Below are positions 25,565 to 33,622 of a stretch of DNA of 64,000 bases, one piece after another. The stretch spans positions 372,001 through 436,000 of the forward strand of contig NZ_JOEM01000007.1 in the NCBI RefSeq assembly GCF_000718135.1, in the 5' to 3' direction. The notes under the pieces were generated by a model. It worked only from the letters and a program-made list of their open reading frames with translations, did not search any database and was not told the origin of the DNA. This DNA comes from Streptomyces cyaneofuscatus. Its GTDB lineage: Bacteria > Actinomycetota > Actinomycetes > Streptomycetales > Streptomycetaceae. The translations under genes and the position numbers were made by a program. Numbering within the stretch: the stretch's first letter is position 1; every line of letters starts with the position of its first letter.

Positions 25565-26509
25565 ATGCGGGTCGTCATGTTCGGTTACCAGACCTGGGGG
25601 CACCGCACCCTGCAAGCGCTGCTGGACTCCGAGCACGACGTGGTGACGGTGGTGACGCACCCGAAGAGCGAGCACGCCTACGAGAAGATCTGGAGCGACT
25701 CGGTGGCCGATCTGGCGGAGAAGCACGGGATCCCCGTGATCATCCGCAACCGGCCGGACGATGAACTGGTGGAGCGCCTCAAGGAGGTGGCCCCGGACAT
25801 CATCGTCGCCAACAATTGGCGGACGTGGATGCCGCCGGAGATCTACAACCTGCCGGTCCACGGCACGCTGAACATCCACGACTCCCTGCTGCCCGCCTAC
25901 GCGGGTTTCTCGCCGCTGATCTGGGCGCTCATCAACGGCGAGCCGGAAGTCGGCGTCACCGCCCACCTGATGGACGAGGAGCTGGACGCGGGCGACATCG
26001 TCATCCAGCGGTCGGTGGCTGTCGGTCCGACGGACACCACCACCGACCTCTTCCACCGTACGGTCGACCTCATCGCCCCGGTCACCACCGAGGCGCTGGG
26101 CCTGATCGCCTCGGGGCAGACCGAGTTCACCCGGCAGGACCGGTCGAAGGCCAGCTTCTTCCACAAGCGGGCCGAGGAGGACATCCGTATCGACTGGACC
26201 TGGCCGGCCGAGGACCTGGAGCGTCTGATCCGCGCCCAGTCCGCTCCCTACCCGAGCGCCTTCACCTTCCACAAGGGGCAGCGGCTCGAAGTCGTCTCCG
26301 CTGTCGTGTCCGAGGGCCGCTACGGCGGCACCCCGGGCCGGATCTTCTACCGCGAGGGCGACGGCGTCGTGATCGTCGCCGGAGCCGATGCCCGAACCGG
26401 CCGCAACCACGGTCTGGCCATCACCCGCGTACGGACCGGGGACGGCCGCGAACTTCCCGCGACCGAGTACTTCACCTCGATGGGCGGCTATCTCACCGGC
26501 CGCCCCTGA
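25565..26509 (+). CDS. Formyltransferase (methionyl-tRNA formyltransferase-like, CchA type)
   Basis: This 314-residue protein starts after AAGGAGG. The hydrolase/transferase domain has I-V-A-N-N-W, N-I-H-D-S-L-L-P-A-Y-A-G (the H-x-S-L-L-P motif) and the catalytic D in E-L-D-A-G-D-I-V; residues ~210-314 form a C-terminal FMT_C domain. It uses 10-formyl-tetrahydrofolate. Members of this branch, such as CchA of the coelichelin pathway, formylate N5-hydroxyornithine for hydroxamate siderophores. An iron box upstream agrees, but no NRPS or ornithine hydroxylase lies in the window. It is unlikely to be the housekeeping Fmt. Confidence 0.78.
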   Translation: MRVVMFGYQTWGHRTLQALLDSEHDVVTVVTHPKSEHAYEKIWSDSVADLAEKHGIPVIIRNRPDDELVERLKEVAPDIIVANNWRTWMPPEIYNLPVHGTLNIHDSLLPAYAGFSPLIWALINGEPEVGVTAHLMDEELDAGDIVIQRSVAVGPTDTTTDLFHRTVDLIAPVTTEALGLIASGQTEFTRQDRSKASFFHKRAEEDIRIDWTWPAEDLERLIRAQSAPYPSAFTFHKGQRLEVVSAVVSEGRYGGTPGRIFYREGDGVVIVAGADARTGRNHGLAITRVRTGDGRELPATEYFTSMGGYLTGRP

Positions 26510-26527
26510 CGATCGGGACCCTCACCC

Positions 26528-27340
26528 ATGCGTACCGCACGTGCCCGGCACTACCTCATGTGCCGGCCCACCTACTTCGACGTGGTCTACTCCATCAACC
26601 CGTGGATGGACCCGAAGAAGCCTGTCGACACTCCGCTGGCCATCGCCCAGTGGGAGCGACTGCGCGAGGTCTACCTGAGCCTCGGGCACACCGTCGACAC
26701 CATCGAACCCGTCCGCGGACTCCCCGACATGGTCTTCGCCGCCAACGGCGCCACGGTCGTCGACGGGCGCGCCCTCGTGGCCCGCTTCCGTGACGCCGAG
26801 CGGATCGCCGAGGGTCCGGCGTACCACGACTGGCTGCGCGACAACGGCTTCCCCGACCTGCGCACGGCGAGCGTCGTCAACGAAGGGGAGGGCGACTACC
26901 TGCTCGTGGGCGACCTCCTGCTCGCCGGTACGGGGTTCCGCAGCGATCCCCGCTCCCACGACGAGGCCCAGGAGTTCTTCGGCCGCCCGGTGATCGGGCT
27001 GACCCTGGTGGACCCCGACTACTACCACCTGGACACGGCGCTCACCGTGCTGGACGAGAAGACGATCGCTTACTACCCGGAGGCCTTCTCCCCCGGCAGC
27101 CTCGCCGTGCTGCGACGCCTCTTCCCGGACGCCGTGCTCGCCTCGGCGCAGGACGCGGCGGTGTTCGGGCTGAACGCCACGTCGGACGGGCTGAACGTAG
27201 TCCTGCCGCAGAACGCCACGGGTCTCGCGGGGCAGCTCCGTGACCGCGGCTTCCGCCCGGTCGGTGTGGACCTGTCCGAGCTCCTCAAGGCGGGCGGCAG
27301 CGTGAAGTGCTGCACGCTGGAGCTCCGGCCGGCACGCTGA
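26528..27340 (+). CDS. ddaH: Dimethylarginine dimethylaminohydrolase / arginine-deiminase family
   Basis: This 270-residue pentein-fold protein lies 18 bases after the formyltransferase, almost certainly in the same operon. It has the family's M-V-F-A-A-N-G substrate-loop motif, the acidic N-E-G-E-G-D, H in Y-Y-H-L-D-T-A, and the nucleophile in S-V-K-C-C-T-L-E (Cys261/262). DDAH makes citrulline and dimethylamine from methylated arginine; related actinobacterial enzymes could act on arginine. Coupling to a hydroxamate-type formyltransferase suggests a supply of ornithine or citrulline precursors, which is speculative. Confidence 0.8.
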   Translation: MRTARARHYLMCRPTYFDVVYSINPWMDPKKPVDTPLAIAQWERLREVYLSLGHTVDTIEPVRGLPDMVFAANGATVVDGRALVARFRDAERIAEGPAYHDWLRDNGFPDLRTASVVNEGEGDYLLVGDLLLAGTGFRSDPRSHDEAQEFFGRPVIGLTLVDPDYYHLDTALTVLDEKTIAYYPEAFSPGSLAVLRRLFPDAVLASAQDAAVFGLNATSDGLNVVLPQNATGLAGQLRDRGFRPVGVDLSELLKAGGSVKCCTLELRPAR

Positions 27341-27352
27341 CCTACCGCTCCT

Positions 27353-27391
27353 GGTGCCCCCGCCCGGGTCGACGACCCGGGCGGGGGCACC
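27353..27391 (+). terminator. Perfect 18-bp hairpin terminator
   Basis: GGTGCCCCCGCCCGGGTC pairs perfectly with its reverse complement over a 3-base loop, 12 bases past the ddaH stop. Confidence 0.8.
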
Positions 27392-27492
27392 GTGGTCCCG
27401 GCGGCTCGGCACCTGCCTGCGGACGACCCGCCCGGTGACGGCCGCTCAGGTAGCATCGAGCGCGCCAGACATGCGCCGTGGGGGGAGCGGAG

Positions 27493-29196
27493 ATGGTCGC
27501 GAAGTACGTCGTCTCACCGCGCGGCGGTCGCGGCGTCCACGCCGACATCACCTCCGCGCTCCTGGCGGCGGCCCGGCGGGGCCGGGCGGCGCTGATCGAG
27601 ATCGCGCCCGGACGGTACGAGGAAGCCCTCACCGTACGGGGAGAGGTCCGGCTCGTCGCGGCGGAGGCGCCCGGCTCGGTGGTGGTGGGCCAGGCGCGCG
27701 GGACCGCCCTCGACGCGTACGGAACGGTCGGTGTCGACGGCCTCGTCCTGACCGGCCGCGACGCCGACACCGTCGCCTGCCATGCGGGGACGCTCACCCT
27801 CGACCGGGTCGAGATCCGCGCGTACAACGGGGTCGGTGTGCACGCCAGGCCCAACACTTCGCTCACGCTGCGGGACAGCGTGGTGCTGCACGGCCGGACC
27901 CTCTTCAGCGGGGCCCGCGGGCTCGTGGAGCGGTGCCGGTTCACCGATGCCACCGACAACGCGATCGCCGTGATCGAAGGCGCCGACGTCACGGTCCGGG
28001 ACAGCCGTGTCGAGGGCAGCCGCATCCACGGCGTACGCGTCACTGGTGCGCGGGCCGAGGTCACCGGATGCGAGCTGACCGGCACCGGTCTCGCGGCCGT
28101 CGTCGCGGACACGCAGGCGGAGCTCAGGGTGGCCGGCTGCGCCATCGAGGCCGTGCACGCCGAGGGAATCTGCTTCATGGAGCAGTCCAGAGGTTCCGTG
28201 GACAGCACGCGCGTCACCGACGCCCAGCACGGGATCGCGGTCATGACCGGCGCCGACCCGGTGGTGCGCGGATGCACCTTCGCCCGGTGCCGGGACACCG
28301 GCATCAACGTCGGGTCGGCGGGCCGCGGCCGGTTCGAGGAGTGCACGGTCCTCGACGCGGGGAACGCCGCGGTGCTCTCCACGGAGGGCGGCTCTCCGGA
28401 GGTCGACGGCTGCCGCGTCTCGGGCGGCAACGTGGGGATCGCCATCACCGAAGCGGCCAGAGGCCGTTTCACCCGCGTCGCGATCGAGGATCTGACGAGC
28501 GTCGCCCTGCGGGTCAAGAACGGGAGCACCGCCGTCTTCGAGCACGTGCGGGTCGAACGCTGCCCCTCGCAGGTGCAGACCTTGGGGAACGCGGGCACCA
28601 CGGCCGACATCACCGACGCGGTGTTCCGGGACTTCGACATGTCCGCCGTCGAGGTGCTGGGCCAGTCGCGGGTCAGGCTCACCGACGTGTCCGCCGAGCG
28701 GGGAACGCTGGGCTTCGGCGTGGGCGAGGAGGCTCAACTGCTCGTGCGGGACTGCACGATCGAGGCGGTGAGCAGGTGGGGGGTGAGCGCCTTCGGCAAG
28801 AGCAGGCTCGTCGCGAGGAACCTCACCGTGTCCGGCGCCGGCACCGCCGGGCTCAGCGGCCGTGGTTCCGCCTATCTGGACGTCACGGACAGCGAGTTCA
28901 CCGACTGCGCGGTCGTGGGGGTGAGCCTGCGGGAGCGGTGCGGCGGACGGCTGGTGGGCTGCACCGTGGCGGGAGAGGGGGGTGACGCGGTGCGGCACAA
29001 CGGACTGGTGGAGCTGGTCTCCCTCCGTACGTCGCTGCCGGTGGTGGAGAGCGCGGAGCCGGCCGAACCGCCCCCGACCATCATCAACAATTTCAACGCG
29101 CCGGTGTTCAACGACGAGGTCCACGGCGTCCAGCTGGCCTGGAACAACACGACGGCCATCCAGCAGCAGACCGGAGAGGGCGGTACCCCCGCATGA
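27493..29196 (+). CDS. Right-handed beta-helix protein with C-terminal PVFN...AWNN motif
   Basis: This 567-residue protein starts at ATG 27493 behind GGGGGAG. Residues ~1-65 are an N-terminal cap (Y-V-V-S-P-R-G-G-R-G-V-H-A-D-I). Residues ~65-505 are 20-22-residue parallel beta-helix rungs (A-E-V-T-G-C-E-L-T-G-T-G; D-P-V-V-R-G-C-T-F). After a Pro/Glu linker, residues ~529-560 hold a polar low-complexity segment I-I-N-N-F-N-A-P-V-F-N-D-E-V-H-G-V-Q-L-A-W-N-N, the same motif as at the N terminus of the next protein. In other Streptomyces such beta-helices are fused to AAA+ domains; here the motif takes that place. No signal peptide; probably cytoplasmic. Its stop overlaps the next start (ATGA). 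Confidence 0.8.
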   Translation: MVAKYVVSPRGGRGVHADITSALLAAARRGRAALIEIAPGRYEEALTVRGEVRLVAAEAPGSVVVGQARGTALDAYGTVGVDGLVLTGRDADTVACHAGTLTLDRVEIRAYNGVGVHARPNTSLTLRDSVVLHGRTLFSGARGLVERCRFTDATDNAIAVIEGADVTVRDSRVEGSRIHGVRVTGARAEVTGCELTGTGLAAVVADTQAELRVAGCAIEAVHAEGICFMEQSRGSVDSTRVTDAQHGIAVMTGADPVVRGCTFARCRDTGINVGSAGRGRFEECTVLDAGNAAVLSTEGGSPEVDGCRVSGGNVGIAITEAARGRFTRVAIEDLTSVALRVKNGSTAVFEHVRVERCPSQVQTLGNAGTTADITDAVFRDFDMSAVEVLGQSRVRLTDVSAERGTLGFGVGEEAQLLVRDCTIEAVSRWGVSAFGKSRLVARNLTVSGAGTAGLSGRGSAYLDVTDSEFTDCAVVGVSLRERCGGRLVGCTVAGEGGDAVRHNGLVELVSLRTSLPVVESAEPAEPPPTIINNFNAPVFNDEVHGVQLAWNNTTAIQQQTGEGGTPA

Positions 29197-29600
29197 ACGA
29201 CCCGCGGAATGTGCACAATCACGAGGGACCGGTGTTCAACGAGGCTTTCTCCGGTGCCCAGTTCGCCTGGAACAACCAGTCCGTCACGCAGAACCAGCAG
29301 AACAACAGCACGGTCGCCCCGGGGTTCGAGGCGCTCGCCGCACTGGTCGACGACCTGCTCCAACAGCTGCCCCGGGCGGGCCTCGCCGACCGCGACCGTG
29401 AGGACGTGGAGGCGGCGGCCGGCGAGGTCCGCGCGACGATCAGCGGGCCGGGCACCCCCGAGGAGGGCCGGGTCCGCCGCGCGCTGGCCATGCTCAAGGG
29501 GGTGCTGGCACCGGTCGCGACCGGAGTGGCGGCCGGTACGGCGGCGGGGGCGCAGCAATGGGCGCAGACGGCGATCGAGGGGCTGACCCGTATCGTCTGA
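29193..29600 (+). CDS. Small helical protein with N-terminal PVFN...AWNN motif
   Basis: This 135-residue protein is translationally coupled to the beta-helix gene. Residues ~6-35 read N-V-H-N-H-E-G-P-V-F-N-E-A-F-S-G-A-Q-F-A-W-N-N, followed by Q/N-rich Q-N-Q-Q-N-N-S. The rest is helical: F-E-A-L-A-A-L-V-D-D-L-L-Q-Q-L, an acidic segment, and a C-terminal weakly hydrophobic Ala/Gly helix pair (L-K-G-V-L-A-P-V-A-T-G-V-A-A-G; A-Q-T-A-I-E-G-L). No enzyme motif. A motif-plus-helical-effector layout resembles amyloid-signalling pairs; the C-terminal region could associate with membrane (inference). Confidence 0.7.
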   Translation: MNDPRNVHNHEGPVFNEAFSGAQFAWNNQSVTQNQQNNSTVAPGFEALAALVDDLLQQLPRAGLADRDREDVEAAAGEVRATISGPGTPEEGRVRRALAMLKGVLAPVATGVAAGTAAGAQQWAQTAIEGLTRIV

Positions 29601-29645
29601 CCGCCTCGGTTCTCGACCTTGCGTCCTGCCGCCGCCGTAACAGGT

Positions 29646-30065
29646 TCACCCCTGGCCGATGTTGACCATCCAGGTGATCCCGAACCGGTCCACGAGGGCG
29701 CCCGCCTCATCACCCCATGGCTGCTTCTCCAGAGGCATGGTCACCGTGCCGCCCTCGGACAGCCGCTCGAAGCGGACGCGGAGTTCGTCGTCATCGCCGC
29801 CGAGGTAGACCGCGACACCGCTGCCGGGGCGGTACGGCACGCCTTTCGGCACGTCCCAGGCCATCACCGTGTAGCCGTCCGGGGTGTCCAGCCGGGCGTG
29901 CAGGACCTTGTCGGCGTCGAAGGCGTCCGCCGAGTCCGAGTTCGCCGGGCCGGAGTCCGTGGCCGTCGACACCTCCAGCTCGCCGCCGAAGACCTCCTGG
30001 TAGAACTTCATCGCCTGCCGCGCGTTCCCGTCGAAACTGATGTACGGGTTGAGTCGGGACCCCAT
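29646..30065 (-). CDS. VOC-family (PhnB/glyoxalase-like) protein
   Basis: This 139-residue protein starts at ATG 30065 with AAGGAG eight bases upstream. It has the PhnB-type VOC pattern N-P-Y-I-S-F-D-G-N-A-R-Q-A-M-K-F-Y, then V-F-G-G-E-L-E-V, V-M-A-W-D-V-P, and a C-terminal W-G-D-E-A-G-A-L-V-D-R-F-G-I-T-W-M-V-N. The ligand is unknown. It is divergent from the WYL regulator across 102 bp and is that regulator's most likely target. Confidence 0.85.
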   Translation of the reverse strand: MGSRLNPYISFDGNARQAMKFYQEVFGGELEVSTATDSGPANSDSADAFDADKVLHARLDTPDGYTVMAWDVPKGVPYRPGSGVAVYLGGDDDELRVRFERLSEGGTVTMPLEKQPWGDEAGALVDRFGITWMVNIGQG

Positions 30066-30167
30066 CCACTGCTCCTTCATATGGATGAACTGCCGCCTTC
30101 GGGCGACACCTTGAGCCTCGCAGCGCATCACGACACCTCATGTCATGTATTGCCCTAGGGTTTTCCC

Positions 30168-31181
30168 ATGCGCGCCGATCGACTGGTCTCCCTGGTCCTG
30201 CTGCTGCGCCAGCGCGGTCGGCTCTCCGCGACCGCGCTCGCCCGTGAGCTGGAGGTGTCCACGCGTACGGTGCTGCGCGACATCGAGGCGCTGTCCGCGG
30301 CCGGTGTCCCGGTGCACGCCGAACGCGGCCGGTACGGCGGCTTCGCACTGCTGCCCGGCTTCCGGACCGAGCTCACCGGGCTGAACCACGACGAGGCCCT
30401 CGCCCTGCTGGTCGCCGGATCGCGGCGCGGGGCGCAGGCGTTCGGCCTCGGCTCGGCGCTCGCCTCGGCGATGCTCAAGGTGGTCGACGCGCTGCCGGAG
30501 AGCCATCGGGACACCGCGGCCGGGGTCGCCGAGCGGCTGCTCATCGACCCCGAGACCGATCTCCTCGCGCGAAGGCTGGAGGGTGACGACGTACCCGACC
30601 CGATCGCGGGCGAGGTCCGGCGCGCGGTGTTCGCCGGGCGCAAGCTGCGCATCCGCTACGCGGCGGTGGGCCGGACCCCGCATTGGCGGACGGTCGACCC
30701 GATCGGTCTGGTCACCGTACGCGAGCAGGGCTACCTGCTGGCCACCAGGTCGGGTGAGGACCGCACGTACCGGCTCTCCCGGATCCTGGCCGCCGAGGAG
30801 CTCGCCGAACCCGCCGAGCGGTCGGAACGGGTCGACCTGGACCGGGCGTGGCAGGAACGCGGCACACGGTTCCGGACCGGTGGCGACCAGGTCACCGTGC
30901 TGGTACGGGTGGACCCGGCGCGCCGGGAGGAGCTGGTGGGCACGGCGCTGGCGGTCCTCGCGGAGGATGCGGAAGAGGCCGAAGAAGGCGAAGAGGGCGA
31001 GGAAGGCGCAGTGGACGGGTGGCTGCGGCTGGAGGTGACCTTCCAGGACGCGCGGCACGCCGAGTGGGTGCTCTGGAAGCTCGCCGCGGACGCGGAGGCC
31101 CTGTCCCCGCAGTGGTTGCGTACCGCACTGCACGAACGGGCCACCGCGCTCGCCGCCCGCTACGGGGCGTCCACCAGGTGA
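30168..31181 (+). CDS. WYL-domain transcriptional regulator (DeoR-type HTH)
   Basis: This 337-residue regulator has an N-terminal HTH (L-S-A-T-A-L-A-R-E-L-E-V-S-T-R-T-V-L-R-D-I) and then a WYL domain (H-W-R-T-V-D-P-I-G-L-V-T-V; Y-R-L-S-R-I). A WCX-type C terminus contains an odd acidic insert of about 20 residues rich in Glu, Ala and Gly (E-E-A-E-E-G-E-E-G-E-E-G). WYL domains bind nucleotide or nucleic-acid ligands and often regulate divergent genes. No clear ribosome site precedes the ATG. Confidence 0.85.
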   Translation: MRADRLVSLVLLLRQRGRLSATALARELEVSTRTVLRDIEALSAAGVPVHAERGRYGGFALLPGFRTELTGLNHDEALALLVAGSRRGAQAFGLGSALASAMLKVVDALPESHRDTAAGVAERLLIDPETDLLARRLEGDDVPDPIAGEVRRAVFAGRKLRIRYAAVGRTPHWRTVDPIGLVTVREQGYLLATRSGEDRTYRLSRILAAEELAEPAERSERVDLDRAWQERGTRFRTGGDQVTVLVRVDPARREELVGTALAVLAEDAEEAEEGEEGEEGAVDGWLRLEVTFQDARHAEWVLWKLAADAEALSPQWLRTALHERATALAARYGASTR

Positions 31182-31353
31182 GGAACTTGCGGGGTACGCG
31201 GATGGGCCGCAGGCTGGAGTAGGCCGCCTGTCCCCTTGCGGGCCGGGCTGGGCAGAAACGACAAGGTCTCGCGGAAAAGCCATGGCCAGGACGTGACGGG
31301 GAAGGCGGCTGCCGAGCCTTCGGCGACACGCGGCCCCGGATCGAGGAGAGACG

Positions 31354-32280
31354 ATGCGAGACACCCCCGGCGGGCGCCTCACCCACCACGCCCGAGGCGC
31401 TCCCCTGCGCGGGCGGGTCGCGGTCGTCACCGGCGCGGCGCGCGGCATCGGTGAAGCCCTCGCGCACAGCCTCTCCGAGGCCGGGATGCATGTGGCGCTG
31501 ATCGGACGGGAGAGGGAGACCCTCCAGGTGGTCGCCGACTCCCTGCCCGGCCGGAGCATCTGCGTCGAGGCCGACGTCACCGACCGTGCGGCACTCACGG
31601 ACGCCGCCCTTCGCGTGGAGACCGAACTCGGCCCGGCGAGCGTGGTCGTGGCCAACGCCGGCATCGCGGTGAGCGGTCCCTTCGACCGTACGGCCGCCGA
31701 GCTCTGGCAGCGGGTCATCGACGTCAACCTCACCGGCTCCGCCAACACCGTCCGCGCGTTCCTGCCCCAGCTCACGGCGGCCCACGGCTACTTCCTCCAG
31801 ATCGCTTCCACCGCCGCGTTCGGCGCGGCGCCCATGATGAGCGCCTACTGCGCCTCCAAGGCGGGGGCGGAGTCGTTCGCCCTCGCGCTGCGCGGGGAGC
31901 TCGAACCGGACGGGGTCCAGGTCGGCATCGCGTACCTGCACTGGACCGGTACCGACATGCTCACCGGCATCGACGACCACCCCGTCCTGGAAGCCCTGCG
32001 ACGCAACCAGCCCCGTCCCGCCCGCCGTGTGCACTCCCCCGACCAGGTCGCCCGGTGGCTGACCCAGGGCATCGCCCACCGTGCCCCGCACATCTACGCC
32101 CCGCCGTGGCTCCGCTGGTGCCAGCCACTGCGCCCGCTGTTTCCGGCGCTCGTCGCCCGGATCACCCGGCGCGAGCTACGGGACCGGCCCAGCGACAAGC
32201 TCTCCTCCCCCGTCGAGGTCCTCGGCGCCGGAGGCCGTGCCGACTGGAACTCCTACCAGGCCGCTCCACGCGACCGGTAG
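31354..32280 (+). CDS. SDR-family NAD(P)-dependent oxidoreductase
   Basis: This 308-residue SDR follows GGAGAG. It has V-T-G-A-A-R-G-I-G-E-A-L, N-A-G-I-A-V-S-G at the usual N-A-G position, the catalytic Ser in Q-I-A-S-T-A-A-F, and Y-C-A-S-K. A C-terminal extension of ~60 residues (Y-A-P-P-W-L-R-W-C-Q-P-L-R-P-L-F-P-A-L) is typical of the longer membrane-associated SDRs of actinomycetes. Monocistronic; substrate unknown. Confidence 0.85.
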   Translation: MRDTPGGRLTHHARGAPLRGRVAVVTGAARGIGEALAHSLSEAGMHVALIGRERETLQVVADSLPGRSICVEADVTDRAALTDAALRVETELGPASVVVANAGIAVSGPFDRTAAELWQRVIDVNLTGSANTVRAFLPQLTAAHGYFLQIASTAAFGAAPMMSAYCASKAGAESFALALRGELEPDGVQVGIAYLHWTGTDMLTGIDDHPVLEALRRNQPRPARRVHSPDQVARWLTQGIAHRAPHIYAPPWLRWCQPLRPLFPALVARITRRELRDRPSDKLSSPVEVLGAGGRADWNSYQAAPRDR

Positions 32281-32325
32281 GCCGACTCTCGGCCCGGCCG
32301 TGCCCGCCCCGGCGGCCGTACCCGC

Positions 32326-33558
32326 TCAGGCGGAATCGAGTTCGGTCACCAGCTGCCGTACTTCCAGCAGCAGTTCCCCTCCGACGGCCGCCGCCGTTCC
32401 TTCCTGCCGGTGGAAGGTCTCGGTGAGAGCGTCGAGGCCGGCGCGGGCCTCCCCGGTCACCGCGTCGCGGTCCTCGCGCGAGGTGTCCGGCTCGGAGGAG
32501 GTGAGCAGTTCCGTCTCCCGTACGCAGATGAGCGCGGCCTGGCCCAGCACGTCGGACAGCTGCCGGAAGAAGTCCGGTGACGGCCTGCTGAATTCCGAGT
32601 CCTCGCGGATCCCGGCGAGCGTGCGGGTGACCGCCAGGACGCGGGTGCAGACACGGCCCCACCGCATGTCCTCGGCGAACGGCGGGGGCTTCGGTCCCGT
32701 GCGGCGCAGACGGCCTCCCGGGTTCCAGCGCGAACCCTCCATCGCCCAGCGGCGGGCGTCGCTCACATCCTGGAGCGAGACCGTCAGGCGGGTGGCCCTG
32801 AGGTGCCAGCCCTGGGCACCGTCCAGCCCGTCCCCCTCGCGCAGTCCGCCCGCCATGGCGTCCAGCAGGTCCGCCGCCTCCTGCGCGACCCGGCCGAGGC
32901 GGTCACGGACGCTGCGCAGGTGGACGGGTGGAAGGACGAGGGCGTTGACCAGCAGGCCGATCACCGCACCGATGAGGGTCTCCAGGAGCCGGTGCCCCAC
33001 CGTGGAGGTGCTGGAGACTCCGGCGGTGATCACGAAGAGGGCCGTGGTGGCACCGTAGATCCCCTGGGTTCCGAAGCGGCGGTAGTTGCCGAGCAGCATC
33101 ATGAACGGGAGCGTGAGCAGCATGGCGGCCATGCTCTGGTCCCGGGTGAGAGCCATCGCCCCGGACGCCCAGACGGTGCCGAGGGCGATGATGGCGAACT
33201 GCTGGGCTCCCGTACGCAGCGACTGGTAGACCGTGCTGCCGACCATCGCGATCGCCGTCCACGGAGCCAGCAGCGCCATCGGGGCCTGGAACCACCATCC
33301 GCACAACGCCCACGCGAGTATCGCCGCCCCCGCTGCCTTGAGGGACTGGACGAGCGTGTCCCGCTCGGGTCCGGCCTCCTCGCGCGCGCTGCGGACGGAC
33401 CGCCGCACCTCCGCCCACTCCTGGCCCACCCACTGCCGGGCGGCCGACCACCGCGTCCCCGTCCGTCTCAACCCGCCCTCTCCCTCGCCACGTTGCCGGT
33501 CGCACCCCCCTGGTGACGGGAGGGCCGCGCCTCCCGTACCCGTCCCCTTCGGACCCAC
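32326..33558 (-). CDS. FUSC / aromatic-acid exporter family membrane protein
   Basis: This protein is up to 410 residues. The hydrophobic core (W-A-L-C-G-W-W-F-Q-A-P-M-A-L-L-A-P-W-T-A; F-A-I-I-A-L-G-T-V-W; F-M-M-L-L-G-N-Y-R-R-F; T-L-I-G-A-V-I-G-L-L-V-N) is an FUSC-like N-terminal half, followed by a ~200-residue cytoplasmic helical domain. Such proteins are thought to export aromatic acids; direct evidence is sparse. The first ~30 residues are low-complexity, so an internal start (for example near 33436) is possible. Confidence 0.75.
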   Translation of the reverse strand: MGPKGTGTGGAALPSPGGCDRQRGEGEGGLRRTGTRWSAARQWVGQEWAEVRRSVRSAREEAGPERDTLVQSLKAAGAAILAWALCGWWFQAPMALLAPWTAIAMVGSTVYQSLRTGAQQFAIIALGTVWASGAMALTRDQSMAAMLLTLPFMMLLGNYRRFGTQGIYGATTALFVITAGVSSTSTVGHRLLETLIGAVIGLLVNALVLPPVHLRSVRDRLGRVAQEAADLLDAMAGGLREGDGLDGAQGWHLRATRLTVSLQDVSDARRWAMEGSRWNPGGRLRRTGPKPPPFAEDMRWGRVCTRVLAVTRTLAGIREDSEFSRPSPDFFRQLSDVLGQAALICVRETELLTSSEPDTSREDRDAVTGEARAGLDALTETFHRQEGTAAAVGGELLLEVRQLVTELDSA

Positions 33559-33622
33559 GCGTCACCTTGCGTAGGCATGACCGGGCCGCACACCGGGCGC
33601 CGCGCCGGGTGTACGGAACCCC

